Below are positions 33,492-45,082 of a stretch of 64,000 bases of DNA, in pieces. The stretch spans positions 113,226-177,225 of the forward strand of contig JAEUUU010000166.1 in assembly GCA_016787345.1 (NCBI GenBank). The letters are read 5' to 3'. This DNA is from Saprospiraceae bacterium (lineage in GTDB: Bacteria; Bacteroidota; Bacteroidia; Chitinophagales; Saprospiraceae). Under the pieces are notes generated by a model, which had not been told where the DNA came from, searched no databases, and saw only the letters and a list, made by a program, of their open reading frames with translations. The position numbers were made by a program, and so were the translations under genes. Position 1 is the stretch's first letter, and the number at the start of each line of letters is the position of its first letter.

Positions 33492-34442
33492 TCAATCCTC
33501 TTCTCCCAGAAGCTCATACTGCCCGAGCCGGCTGGTCATCATCCGCGGCATTCCCTTCTGCGTGCGCCCGATCGAGGGCTTGAAGCGTGCATTCCAGATG
33601 AGTTCTTCTCCCGCATACGAACGCCGTGCATAACTCAGCTGGTGATTGGCTTCGTCAACACCTTTCACCAATACAAGTACTTCCACATTTGCTTCTTCCA
33701 AATCGCTGCGATTAAACCCGAAAAGCGGACTGTTTTCATTGATTGCATGAACGACCGTCCAGGAAAGTGAAAAGAAGGACACTTTGCTGATTTCAAGCGA
33801 TAGTGGGTAAAAGCGTCGTACAACAGCGCCGGTTTCGTCGCGCTGGTTGGCCATCAGGATCATTTGCGCCTCGGTTTCGAGCAACTCGCTTTTCCGCGCA
33901 TTTCCCATCCGCAACATCAGGCCCATGCCATCGCGATATGGCGCAATCAGCATGTTGTCGCTGAAAACAATTTTTGCCTTCGGACGAGAAAATCGACCGT
34001 ACAGCAAACCGGATACGAGCGCAAAAGTGAGCAAACCCAAAAATGACTCAAAAGAGGCCGCAATATTGGTTGCCAGATTGGCCGGCGAAACGTGGCCGTA
34101 CCCAACCGTAGTGAGGGTCTGGCTGCTAAAAAAATAGGCCCACATAAAATTGTGCCATCGATCTCCCGGCGGGATTCCATTCAGGTGTTCGACCCCGAGT
34201 AAAAGGTAAACACTGGCAAAAAGCGTATTAATCAGGACAAAACTGCCGACAATAGCCAGAAAAAAAGCCCAGCCAGGCATCGTAATCAGGTAGTAATAGG
34301 TATTGTCCCAGATGCTCTGGTTTTCTCTGTCGACATTGAATGAGCCATCGGCATTCATCAGCCGGCCGCTGGTCGTGGCGTTTTTGCCGAAACCGAGTTC
34401 CTGTTGTTGAGCAGTACCGGCTATTTTTCGTAGAATGGACAT
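33492..34442 (-). CDS. Inward-rectifier (Kir-type) potassium channel
   Basis: 316 residues from the ATG at 34442. Two helices flank the pore filter SQTLTTVGYGHVSP. The C-terminal domain (from RPKAKIVFSDNMLIAPYRDG through LPLSLEISKVSFFSLSWTVVHAI-like segments to GMPRMMTSRLGQYEL) is the immunoglobulin-like cytoplasmic domain of Kir/KirBac channels. Second K+ channel gene in this window, unrelated in its gating domain to the RCK channel at 25618. Confidence 0.85.
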   Translation of the reverse strand: MSILRKIAGTAQQQELGFGKNATTSGRLMNADGSFNVDRENQSIWDNTYYYLITMPGWAFFLAIVGSFVLINTLFASVYLLLGVEHLNGIPPGDRWHNFMWAYFFSSQTLTTVGYGHVSPANLATNIAASFESFLGLLTFALVSGLLYGRFSRPKAKIVFSDNMLIAPYRDGMGLMLRMGNARKSELLETEAQMILMANQRDETGAVVRRFYPLSLEISKVSFFSLSWTVVHAINENSPLFGFNRSDLEEANVEVLVLVKGVDEANHQLSYARRSYAGEELIWNARFKPSIGRTQKGMPRMMTSRLGQYELLGEED

Positions 34443-34573
34443 CTTTGATGGTTGTGGCAAATAAAATATGTTCCTTCGCGCCGCGAAAAACCTAAAAATG
34501 ACGGGCACTGCCAAACAAAAGCCCCGCTGTTAAGTTTAAGCGCTACCTCAATGCCTTTATTACGCTGAGTTGT

Positions 34574-36222
<1,649 letters not shown>

Positions 36223-39200
36223 TCAACGCATAAGAACCATTTTTCCCACGCCATTTCTGAAATATCCGTCGATCGCCGCGTTGTCGTAAAACTCGAAATC
36301 GCTGCCATCGGCCTTCCTCGCTGTTATCTGATATAAATAAACCCCATTGGCCAGCTGATCGCCGAATTGATCGCGGCCATCCCAGCAAAAACTGCTCTGG
36401 TGCGTGCCGGCAATCATGGGCCCAAACTCCGCTGCTGTAACCTCGCGGACTACCTTGCCACTCACCGTCATGATCCTCAAATTGAAATAAACAGGCGGTT
36501 CTGCGCCCGTCATCGTGTATACAAAGCAGGTAGAAGTAGAGAACGGGTTAGGGTAATTCAGGATATTGGAAATGGAAGAACGGGTAATGATTCTGAAATT
36601 GGCAACGTACTGCAAGGCGCCGGCCGCATTGCCCGACACATCACGGGCATTGGCGCGCAACTGATAATATCCGTCGCGAATAAACTCGGGTCGCCACTCC
36701 AGCCGGGCCAGATTTCTGGCGGGCAAATGGTTCGGATCGGCGGGAATGAACAGAAAATCAGGGCCGGAAGGTGTAAGCGTTTCCATCTGGCCATCGGGAT
36801 GAACAAGCGTCAGGCTGAACAACAAACTGTCGTTGAGGGCAAGAAACCTGTTTTCGTCTTTCAACGACAACACGATCAACGGCCTCGGCGATACGAGATC
36901 GCCATCCAGAATCCGGATTCCGTCGAAGGTGACATCCAGCAAAGGATTGCGCTGGTCGCGACTAACGAAAAACTCCTGCACAGCCACATTGTTGAAATGA
37001 TACAACTCCGGCTGGTCGCTGTCCGGATTGACGTCGAGCAGCAAACGCTGTGCGCCATTCAAGCCCAGTGTGCTGATTTTTAGATCGATATGCATTGTGT
37101 CGCCGGAAAGCAATGGTTTGTGCCTTTGATCTGCCAACAAGCCCGGACCGGTCTGGCTCTCCACCCTGAAACGAATCAAAAGGCTGTCAAAGTCTGCCTG
37201 CGACGCGTTGCTGAACAGGGCGCCCAAACGCAATTCCTCTCCCTCCTGCAAGGTATCGCGCTGAAAAACATACCGGACAGCGGGGTTCAAGGCGCCCTCC
37301 GGTACCGGTCGGTAGTGAATGCGTAAAAAACGCGGCGCCATCACGCTGCGTGTCAGCGTATCGCTTGCCTCGAAACGGAGTTTGAGTAAGGGGAAAATGA
37401 CGGCCGGCAAGGTATTCAGCAGGGTATCTGCGCCATTTTGCAGCGTCATCAGCAAAGTATCCGGCTGGCCGGCGCGTATTGCATATACTGAAACCCGGAC
37501 CTGATCGGAAGGATCATCCGGGCCATCCGTTTCCCATAGCAAGGATTCCCATTGGATCGCCGGACCGATCGGCGGCGTTTCGAAGTACCCCTGTGCCCAT
37601 TTCGCCGTAAAATTTCGGCGTATCTGAGCGGCCGAATCAGGATTAAAGAGGATGGTATCGACGGACAAAAACTCCGGATGGCCTTTTCTGAAAATAAAAC
37701 CGTAAGCGGGTGGCGCCGTGGGGTATTGGGTAAGTGCGCGTACTTTTTGAGCGCCCTGCCCTTCCAGTACCTGAAACAGGTTTTTTCCAACCAGCAAAGA
37801 ATCGCTGGCCCAGCGCCTCGGTGCGTAGCCCAGGGTGTCGGCGGGTCGGTTAAATGCCAGCAAGCCGACGTAGTAGCCCTCGGGAACTTGATCTTCGATA
37901 AATTGAATCAACGCCAGCCGCTGCATCGTGTCGGCCGTATTGAACCAGAAAAAAAACTTGCTTTCCGCGGTGTCGGGATTGTATGGCCCGCCGGCCGGAT
38001 TCAGCACGACGTGCCCGCTGTTCGGGTCTTGCAGCATCAGCAACACGCCCCGCTGTATGCCTTCCTGATTCCAGCCAAAGTCGCCTGTACTTCCCTCGTA
38101 ATGAATATTTTGCAAGCCAGGATTGCGGTTCATGCCCCGCCAGGCCACATTGACGGAAACAAAACCGGCATTATCCGGGAATTCGAACTGCCGGGTGAGC
38201 GAATCCAGATTGAGGTTGGTAAAATTGTCTTGTTGCCATTGCCCGAAATGTTGTTGATTCCAGCCGGGCTTACTTCCGTTCAGACAGGTAAATGAACGGG
38301 AACGCCAGACGACCGAGCCATTTACCAGACTGTCGCGCGCGACCCGCCAGTAATAGACGGTTCCGTCGTCCAACACCAGCGGCGCCTTCCATTCCAGCAA
38401 GCCTCCCCTTTGTTCAAGGCTGTAAAATAGTCTGGAAGGGCTGTCAAACAACGCCGAAGTGTCTAACTCAAAGAGATAGCGACGAACAGCAGGGCCGGTG
38501 TTCAGGGTCGATGCTTTGAGAACCAATTCTTGTTGCGTCACGATACCGAAGTCTGTCGGCCACAGGGGTTGCACATCGTCGGAATAAAACAACACGCCAA
38601 CGCCGGGCACGCCTGAAGCATCGGCGAGTTCGTTGTTCATCTCCGCCGTCAGAGGCAATTCCGGTACGACATTATCAGGGTCGAGGGTGCATAAAATCTG
38701 ATTGATGCCTGCCTGGCTTCCGGTCACAGGAAAGGTAAAATCAAGGGTTTGACGCCATGCCGGGGCTTCTATCGTGTCGCGCAGGCGCGGAATGAGGGTA
38801 TTGTCGGGCAGCCGTTGGTCGAGGAGAAAAGGCAGTGGTCCGCCCGTGTTTTCACCCAGGTTGACAACATCAAAACGGACCGAAAAACCGGGAGTTTCAA
38901 GTCCGATCGGGTTGGGCGTAACCCGAAACGATTGTGGATCGATCAGGTAGTCGGGGCCCGGAGGCGCGTTCAGCCGGATCGCCGGGTCGCCTTGCAGCAG
39001 GTTTTGGTGCAGCACGGCTTTCAACCCCGTATAGTTGTTATTTTGAAGATCGATGATGGTGTTGCGCAAACTTTCTCCCACACTTTTGCCATAATCAGGT
39101 CCGCTTTGCAATTCATAAAATCGGCGGCCAAACTGATGCAGGGCGTCGATCAAACCGTAATTAACCGCTGCAAACCAGGCAATTGCACCGCGCCCGGGCG

Positions 39201-41250
39201 CCAGCACGAACTGCTCGCCCAGTCCCTGTTGCACATTGGAACATTGGCCCGAAAAACAACCCATAACCATCATCACAGGGTATTTGCCCGTGTTATGGTA
39301 GGCGTCGGGCGTACCAATATCAAAATCGATGGCGTTGGCCGAAGAATGTCCGAAAATCATCCACAGCCCTACCCCATCGTCGACGGTTTGCAGGATTTTT
39401 TCGTAACCCGATTGTTGCACCGGGTCGCTGGATGTTTTGTAAAAAGTGCGTACATCGGCGCCCAGGCGACCGGAAGCCAGCACGCCGGCCATATCGAGTG
39501 AAAAATTCTTGATCGTATTGGATTCGGCAGCAAGTCCGCCGCTCAGGTGAAGCGCACGTTTCATCCAGCTTTTGCCGGCAAGGGTTTGCGGCGATTGTGA
39601 AAGTTGCTGTTCGTGGGCGATCACCTTATCGAGATAGGCCCTGATTTCCAGCGGGCGTGTCGCGGCGAGCCGGCCTACGGGAAACAAAGGCGTTGTTACG
39701 CCATTGCCCTGCATAACGAACAGGATATCGGCGCCCGGCGTACCGTAAGCGGGTAGGAAAAACAGCGAATCGCCGTAGGTCGTTTGCGCCAAAGGATCGC
39801 GGAACTGACTGTAATCCAAGCCTTTGCCAATAATAAACAAGTAGCGGGGGCTCTCCCATTCGCGGCCGACGTAATGACAGAAATTCCGTATCGCCAGAGG
39901 GTGATACCGAACGCCGTAGGCAAACTGTTCGTAAAGTTCGTCGACATCCACAATAGTCGTCTTGAACGAACCGCCGGCCGGACTGCCTCGGTAGGCCGCG
40001 TATTCTGCGACATGATCTGCTCCATTCATGGCAGGGTCGCTATACAACGCCTTGTTGCTCAGGATGATGTATTCCGCGTTTTCCGGACGGAAATCGCGAA
40101 AACCGATACGCTCTATTTCGCCGACCGTTTTGATCCCGCTTACCGGGTTGACCAGGATAAAACGCCGGACTAATTGCGTATCGGCGGGCAGGTGAATTTT
40201 GACCAGATTACCCGATTGCGTGCCAGCGAGGCGGGTCAGGCGGGTTAAATCATACAAGAGCGGCGCTCCGCCATTCAAATCAAATGCCTGTATTTCAAGA
40301 TATTGAGACGTAGAGGAGGAGTCCAGTTCGAATATTGCAAACGCTGCGTTTTCAAAAGCAAATTGCCGGGAATACCGTATCGCCGCGCCGCTCACCACAT
40401 GCCGGTCGCTGCCACCCGTTACGGATTCCACCTCGACGCGGGTTGTGCCGGTCAGCAAACTGTTGCCAACCGAAAACCGGTGCTCTACCACCTGCCACCC
40501 GTTAAAAACATCCGTAAAAAACAGGGAATCATTGACCGTTACCCGGTGCTGGTGATCGCCCAGATCGGCGGCATAACGCAGGTAAACGGTAGCCGGAGGG
40601 CCCGCGGCATATAGTTTTTTGATGGGTAGCGGCACGGTTGTGGCGAGGTTCAGTCCCCTGCCGAAACCCTCTCCGTTGAACCAGGAATAGGTGATTTCTT
40701 CGGAAATACGCCGTTTCAGGTGCCGGGTCAGATAGGTCGCCTCGGCTGTCGACCAGCAGAATAGTTCTTTGGGCGGCAGGTTGTTCAGGTCGTTGGCCTG
40801 TGTGCTGAAACGAAGCGGCGGAGCGAGGTCGGACCAGCCCAGATAATACGCCGCCGTGTCGTTGAAAAGGCTGACACGAGGGCTAAGCATTTCGGCATCC
40901 GGCTGGTCAAAAAGGTAACGATCCAGTTCGTCGCGGTTTTTTTCCCCGTAAAATTCCAGGTAGTCATCAGGGCCGAACAGTCCGTCGTTGCTTACGAACA
41001 AAGGTACTTGCCTGCCCATTCGATACAGCCGGAGTGAACTACCGGCAATTTCACCCAACGGAAAGCCCGCGGCTGCCAACGCCTGATAACCTACCCGGTA
41101 AATACCATCGTCGGCGACTTTAATCTTGAAATAAGACTGATCATAGTTGATCCATTCGTTGCCGAACAAGGTATCCTGCCCGTTCCACATTTGAGCAGGA
41201 AGCAGGGTTCGCCCCAGGGAAAAAACGACAATCAAAGCGGCCAGACGCAT
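36223..41250 (-). CDS. Very large C25-family (gingipain-like) cysteine peptidase with type IX-type C-terminus
   Basis: 1675 residues from the ATG at 41250, with a signal peptide (AALIVVFSLG, ending in LLPAQ). The N-terminal segment SYFKIKVADDGIYRVGYQAL resembles PorU-like proteins. The C25 catalytic pair is visible: IFGHSSANA (His about 635) and MVMGCFSGQC (Cys about 665). The C-terminal third holds several Ig-like beta modules. The tail has ILNYPNPFSTSTCFVYTM and a FlgD-like segment ending GVYLYQITARKADG. Candidates are PorU, the sortase of the type IX system, or a secreted substrate; PorU is usually 1100-1300 residues, so this one is unusually long. Role not resolved. Confidence 0.75.
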   Translation of the reverse strand: MRLAALIVVFSLGRTLLPAQMWNGQDTLFGNEWINYDQSYFKIKVADDGIYRVGYQALAAAGFPLGEIAGSSLRLYRMGRQVPLFVSNDGLFGPDDYLEFYGEKNRDELDRYLFDQPDAEMLSPRVSLFNDTAAYYLGWSDLAPPLRFSTQANDLNNLPPKELFCWSTAEATYLTRHLKRRISEEITYSWFNGEGFGRGLNLATTVPLPIKKLYAAGPPATVYLRYAADLGDHQHRVTVNDSLFFTDVFNGWQVVEHRFSVGNSLLTGTTRVEVESVTGGSDRHVVSGAAIRYSRQFAFENAAFAIFELDSSSTSQYLEIQAFDLNGGAPLLYDLTRLTRLAGTQSGNLVKIHLPADTQLVRRFILVNPVSGIKTVGEIERIGFRDFRPENAEYIILSNKALYSDPAMNGADHVAEYAAYRGSPAGGSFKTTIVDVDELYEQFAYGVRYHPLAIRNFCHYVGREWESPRYLFIIGKGLDYSQFRDPLAQTTYGDSLFFLPAYGTPGADILFVMQGNGVTTPLFPVGRLAATRPLEIRAYLDKVIAHEQQLSQSPQTLAGKSWMKRALHLSGGLAAESNTIKNFSLDMAGVLASGRLGADVRTFYKTSSDPVQQSGYEKILQTVDDGVGLWMIFGHSSANAIDFDIGTPDAYHNTGKYPVMMVMGCFSGQCSNVQQGLGEQFVLAPGRGAIAWFAAVNYGLIDALHQFGRRFYELQSGPDYGKSVGESLRNTIIDLQNNNYTGLKAVLHQNLLQGDPAIRLNAPPGPDYLIDPQSFRVTPNPIGLETPGFSVRFDVVNLGENTGGPLPFLLDQRLPDNTLIPRLRDTIEAPAWRQTLDFTFPVTGSQAGINQILCTLDPDNVVPELPLTAEMNNELADASGVPGVGVLFYSDDVQPLWPTDFGIVTQQELVLKASTLNTGPAVRRYLFELDTSALFDSPSRLFYSLEQRGGLLEWKAPLVLDDGTVYYWRVARDSLVNGSVVWRSRSFTCLNGSKPGWNQQHFGQWQQDNFTNLNLDSLTRQFEFPDNAGFVSVNVAWRGMNRNPGLQNIHYEGSTGDFGWNQEGIQRGVLLMLQDPNSGHVVLNPAGGPYNPDTAESKFFFWFNTADTMQRLALIQFIEDQVPEGYYVGLLAFNRPADTLGYAPRRWASDSLLVGKNLFQVLEGQGAQKVRALTQYPTAPPAYGFIFRKGHPEFLSVDTILFNPDSAAQIRRNFTAKWAQGYFETPPIGPAIQWESLLWETDGPDDPSDQVRVSVYAIRAGQPDTLLMTLQNGADTLLNTLPAVIFPLLKLRFEASDTLTRSVMAPRFLRIHYRPVPEGALNPAVRYVFQRDTLQEGEELRLGALFSNASQADFDSLLIRFRVESQTGPGLLADQRHKPLLSGDTMHIDLKISTLGLNGAQRLLLDVNPDSDQPELYHFNNVAVQEFFVSRDQRNPLLDVTFDGIRILDGDLVSPRPLIVLSLKDENRFLALNDSLLFSLTLVHPDGQMETLTPSGPDFLFIPADPNHLPARNLARLEWRPEFIRDGYYQLRANARDVSGNAAGALQYVANFRIITRSSISNILNYPNPFSTSTCFVYTMTGAEPPVYFNLRIMTVSGKVVREVTAAEFGPMIAGTHQSSFCWDGRDQFGDQLANGVYLYQITARKADGSDFEFYDNAAIDGYFRNGVGKMVLMR

Positions 41251-41291
41251 CGCAGACTTTATTTTCAGACAAAAGAACATAATTTTCGTCC

Positions 41292-42368
41292 ATGTTCAGT
41301 ACCGGAGAATGGAATCGCAGGGTACAGGCTGCGCTCGACTGGATAGCGCATAGCATTCGGGTCACCGGCGCCCGGGGCTCGTCGCACAGTTTCTCGATTT
41401 GGACCGGCTGGGCAGCCGCTTACCCCGAAACGACGGGGTATTTGCTGGAAACGCTTTACGATTATGCCACTTTTTTTCCCGAACGAAACCTGCGCGGTCT
41501 GGCCAAATCGCAGGCCGACTGGCTGCTCACGACACAATTGCCGAACGGCGCTTTCCCGGCCGGAAAAGTGGATGCCCCCCCGAGGCCAAGCGTGTTCAAC
41601 TCTACCCAGATTTTGATTGGTTTGACAAGACACTGCATTGAACAGCCGGGAACTGACATACCACGCTATCAGGCAGCTATGCAACGAACCATCGACTGGC
41701 TCATCTCCATCCAAGAACCCGATGGTGCGTGGCGCAGCGCAGCTTACGTGAATGGATTTGTGCCAGCTTATTACACGCGGGCAGTATGGGGTGTTCTTGC
41801 TGCGAATTCGCTGCTGCGCGATGAGAACCTCGATGCTGCCATGCACAAGGCACTGGATTATTACAGCCGTCTTTTCTTGCCCAACGGCGCTGTCAGGCAT
41901 TGGGGATTTTACCCCGGCAAGCCGGCATTTACCCATACGATCGCCTATACGTTGGAAGGTTTTTGGGAGTCGGCGCGGCTGCTTGGCCATCCGGACATCC
42001 GGGACAAAATCGTTTGTTCCGCCGACCGACTGCTGTGTGTTTGGCAAAAAAAAGGGCGTCTGGCGGGCCGTTTTGACGAAAACTGGAGAGGCGATTATTC
42101 CTTTCGTTGCGCAACGGGGCATGCGCAGCTGTCCGTTTTTTACGACAAACTTTTTAGTGCAACGGGCCAGATAAAATACAAGGAGGCGTCGGAGGGTATG
42201 CTGGCGGAGATTATGAAATGCCAGCATTTGAAAGCGCCTTCCGGGTTTCGCGGCGCACTGCCAGGTTCTGCGCCGGTTTGGGGCAAATACCTTCGTTTCC
42301 GTTACCCAAATTGGGCGACCAAGTTTTTTCTCGATGCTATGTTTCGCCGGCGCCCAGAGCCTTGCTGA
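41292..42368 (+). CDS. Alpha/alpha-toroid protein (prenyltransferase-like / polysaccharide-associated)
   Basis: 358 residues with repeated helical units carrying the QxxDGxW-like pattern of alpha/alpha toroids: QADWLLTTQLPNGAFP, TIDWLISIQEPDGAWR and a final RYPNWATKFFLDAMF. Such folds occur in terpene cyclases, glycoside hydrolases and proteins of surface-glycan clusters. No DxDD cyclase motif is seen, so terpene cyclisation is unlikely. It starts 41 bp from the divergent C25 gene and overlaps the converging photolyase by 32 bp. Confidence 0.6.
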   Translation: MFSTGEWNRRVQAALDWIAHSIRVTGARGSSHSFSIWTGWAAAYPETTGYLLETLYDYATFFPERNLRGLAKSQADWLLTTQLPNGAFPAGKVDAPPRPSVFNSTQILIGLTRHCIEQPGTDIPRYQAAMQRTIDWLISIQEPDGAWRSAAYVNGFVPAYYTRAVWGVLAANSLLRDENLDAAMHKALDYYSRLFLPNGAVRHWGFYPGKPAFTHTIAYTLEGFWESARLLGHPDIRDKIVCSADRLLCVWQKKGRLAGRFDENWRGDYSFRCATGHAQLSVFYDKLFSATGQIKYKEASEGMLAEIMKCQHLKAPSGFRGALPGSAPVWGKYLRFRYPNWATKFFLDAMFRRRPEPC

Positions 42369-43686
42369 AGGTTTCCAGACAACGTTCGCGGGCAAAACGG
42401 TGTTCCACCATCGGCGCCGGGTAGGCGGGCGTGCCGAATTCGGGCACCCAGCGTCGGATGTACTTGTACTCCGGATCGAATTTTTTGGCCTGTTCGAGCG
42501 GATTGAACACCCTGAAATACGGCGCTGCATCGGTACCGCAACCGGCAGCCCATTGCCAGCCGCCGGAGTTGCTTGCGAGGTCAAAATCGAGCAGTTTTTG
42601 AGCGAAATAGGCTTCTCCAAGTTGCCAGTTGAGCAACAAGTGTTTGGTGAGAAAACTGGCCACCACCATCCTCACACGGTTGTGCATGTACCCGGTGGTA
42701 TTGAGTTGACGCATGCCCGCATCGACGAGCGGATAGCCAGTGCGCCCTTCGCACCATTTTTTAAAATCCTCGGGCGCTTCCCGCCAGGGTATCCGGGCAT
42801 ACTGCGGTTTGAACGGCCCCTCGACCACCTGCGGAAAATGAGCCAGTATTTGGCTGTAAAAATCCCGCCAGATGAGTTCGTTGAGGTAGGTATCGTTCAA
42901 TTTCCTCGCCGCGCGGGCTTTTTCCCGGATGCTGATCGTACCAAACCGGAAATGAATACCCAGACGGGAAGTGCCCTGTTCCAGTGCGGGTAGGTCGCGG
43001 GTTTTGTCGTAATGACGCACCACGCCGCTGGGAATCGAGGGCGGCGGAAAATCCATTTTGCTGACCTTAAACCCCATATCGTGCAGCGAAGGAACCGGCA
43101 TCGGCGGGGTTTGGAGCAATTGACCGAAGTATTGCTCTGTCGGGTAGGAACTCAGGTAAAAGGATTCGGCTTGGCCGTCTCTACCGGTTTGCAAACGGGA
43201 ATCCAGCCTGGCGCGCCACTTCCGGCTATACGGCGTGAAAACCGTGTAGGGCTTGCCATCGTCTTTCAGCACTTCATCCGCTTCAAAAATGACGTGGTCT
43301 TTGAACATATGGAACAAAACGCCCTGTTGTTCGAGTAAATCTGCGACCTGGCGGTCGCGCCGTACGGCGTAGGGCTCGTAATCGCGGTTGGTAAAAACTG
43401 CTGCCACCTTGAATTCATCCAGAATTTGAGGCCAAACCTCAAGCGGGTTACCGTAGCGAACGATCATGCTACTGCCCAAACCCGTTAGTTGTGATTGCAG
43501 CATTTCGATTTGCTGGTGGATGAACGTGACACGGGCATCGTCCGGTTCGAGTTCGTCGAGTATTTCGCGATCAAAAATAAAAAACGGCAAAACCGGATAG
43601 CCGGAGCGTAAGGCGTGATACAGTGCAGCCTGGTCGTTGAGCCGAAGATCGCGGCGAAGCCAGCAAAGGGCGATTTTTCGTTCCAT
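42337..43686 (-). CDS. phrB: Class I CPD photolyase
   Basis: 449 residues. Motifs IALCWLRRDLRLNDQAALYHAL, TPYSRKWRARL, LNELIWRDFYSQILAHFP, GYPLVDAGMRQLNTTGYMHNRVRMVVASFL and FDLASNSGGWQWAAGCGTDAAPYFRVFNP are typical of FAD-dependent class I photolyases. It repairs cyclobutane dimers with blue light. With the DASH gene 6 kb away, the organism carries two light-repair enzymes. The last 32 bp overlap the toroid gene on the other strand. Confidence 0.93.
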   Translation of the reverse strand: MERKIALCWLRRDLRLNDQAALYHALRSGYPVLPFFIFDREILDELEPDDARVTFIHQQIEMLQSQLTGLGSSMIVRYGNPLEVWPQILDEFKVAAVFTNRDYEPYAVRRDRQVADLLEQQGVLFHMFKDHVIFEADEVLKDDGKPYTVFTPYSRKWRARLDSRLQTGRDGQAESFYLSSYPTEQYFGQLLQTPPMPVPSLHDMGFKVSKMDFPPPSIPSGVVRHYDKTRDLPALEQGTSRLGIHFRFGTISIREKARAARKLNDTYLNELIWRDFYSQILAHFPQVVEGPFKPQYARIPWREAPEDFKKWCEGRTGYPLVDAGMRQLNTTGYMHNRVRMVVASFLTKHLLLNWQLGEAYFAQKLLDFDLASNSGGWQWAAGCGTDAAPYFRVFNPLEQAKKFDPEYKYIRRWVPEFGTPAYPAPMVEHRFARERCLETFSKALGAGET

Positions 43687-43725
43687 GGCCCTGAAAACAA
43701 GACGAAAAGGATTTGGTTGGCTGAA

Positions 43726-44016
43726 TTAGCGTATAACCACTTCTTTGATGTACTCCTCCCCCATCTCTTCGTTGATCAGTTTTCTGATCCGTTCGCGGCC
43801 AAACAATAATTCCTGTTTCAGAGGCGCGGATAGGATCGTCAGATAAAGCACATTTTTGCGCACCGCTATATTGGCCGTGTAGGTCGAGATCGTTTTGCCC
43901 ATGACTTTCTCCCAAACAGCTTTGACCCGGCTCTCATCCAGGCCCGGTTTTAATCGCATTTCCTGCAGCATTTCCTGCAAAGCTTCTTTCAGGGAAAGGT
44001 CATTTTTCTTGCGCAT
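43726..44016 (-). CDS. DUF721 protein
   Basis: 96 residues from the ATG at 44016. The core KAVWEKVMGKTISTYTANI, VRKNVLYLTILSAPLKQELLF and RERIRKLINEEMG matches DUF721, a KH-like small family near DNA replication genes in many bacteria. Function unknown. It lies 39 bp upstream of the phrB start on the same strand. Confidence 0.8.
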   Translation of the reverse strand: MRKKNDLSLKEALQEMLQEMRLKPGLDESRVKAVWEKVMGKTISTYTANIAVRKNVLYLTILSAPLKQELLFGRERIRKLINEEMGEEYIKEVVIR

Positions 44017-44152
44017 GTGCGAGGTTTTTGCCGAAAGTAAAGGCTTTTTATGGCTCGCAAGATAGGTTGGGGAACTTTGTCGTAGACTTGCCGGAAGTTG
44101 ATTTGTTTTTTGTTTATAAAAATCCCAATAAAGAAATTTTTGTCTGAGTAAA

Positions 44153-45046
44153 ATGAAGATAAAAGAATCAGAACTCATCATTCAGCCGGACGGTAGCATA
44201 TACCACCTGGCCCTGCGGCCCGAGCAGTTGGCGCCGCTGATCATCACGGTTGGCGACCAAAATCGCGTGGAAAAAATCAGCCGAATGCTGGACAAGGTCG
44301 AGCACCGCGTTCAGCATCGCGAGTTCGTGACGCATACCGGGCGGCTTGGCAAAACCCGTTTGAGCATCTTGTCGACGGGTATCGGCCCCGACAACATCGA
44401 CATTGTCATGAATGAACTGGATACATTGGTCAATATCGACCTGAATACTCGAGAAGTCAAACCCGCCCATACGCCGCTGACCCTGATCCGGGTGGGCACT
44501 ACGGGCGGTTTGCAAGCCGATGTGCCGGTCGACAGCCTCGTTGCCACGGATGGCGCCGTTGGGTTCGACGGCCTGTTGCAATTTTACGAAGCGCCCGCGT
44601 TGCAGGAGCATCCCTTGCTGGCCGCTTTGGGCAAGCATGCAGCCCAACGGGGTCCTTGGCAATTTCCGTTGCCCCCCTATTTTGCCGAAACCGACCGGGA
44701 TTTGTTGCGGCATTTTGCCCCGGCATTTCAGACCGGATTAACAGCAACAAACCCGGGGTTCTACGCGCCGCAGGGCCGGCAACTGAGAGCGAAGAACAGA
44801 CTGGCAAATTATTTGGAGGTGTTGAGCAGTTTTAATTTTGAGGGAAGACGCTTCGTCAACCTCGAAATGGAAACCGCTGCCTTGTTCGGTCTGGCCAGTG
44901 TACTGGGGCACAGGGCGGCTTCCCTGAGCGTCGTACTGGCCAACCGGGCAGATGGAACTTTCAGCCACGATCCGGAACGCGCCGTTGCCAAATTGATCGA
45001 AAAGGTATTGGAAAAAATTTCCGACGGTATGCCGTTCAAAATCTAA
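44153..45046 (+). CDS. Nucleoside (uridine) phosphorylase family
   Basis: 297 residues. PNP/UDP-type phosphorylase features: LIITVGDQNRVEKISRML, LSILSTGIGPDNIDIVMNEL, LIRVGTTGGLQADVP and VNLEMETAALFGLASVLG. It cleaves a nucleoside with phosphate in salvage; uridine is the likely substrate but not proved. It heads a plus-strand run of closely spaced genes to 49903. Confidence 0.82.
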   Translation: MKIKESELIIQPDGSIYHLALRPEQLAPLIITVGDQNRVEKISRMLDKVEHRVQHREFVTHTGRLGKTRLSILSTGIGPDNIDIVMNELDTLVNIDLNTREVKPAHTPLTLIRVGTTGGLQADVPVDSLVATDGAVGFDGLLQFYEAPALQEHPLLAALGKHAAQRGPWQFPLPPYFAETDRDLLRHFAPAFQTGLTATNPGFYAPQGRQLRAKNRLANYLEVLSSFNFEGRRFVNLEMETAALFGLASVLGHRAASLSVVLANRADGTFSHDPERAVAKLIEKVLEKISDGMPFKI

Positions 45047-45082
45047 TTTCACCACAGATTTTCCATTCATAAAACCCAAGTT

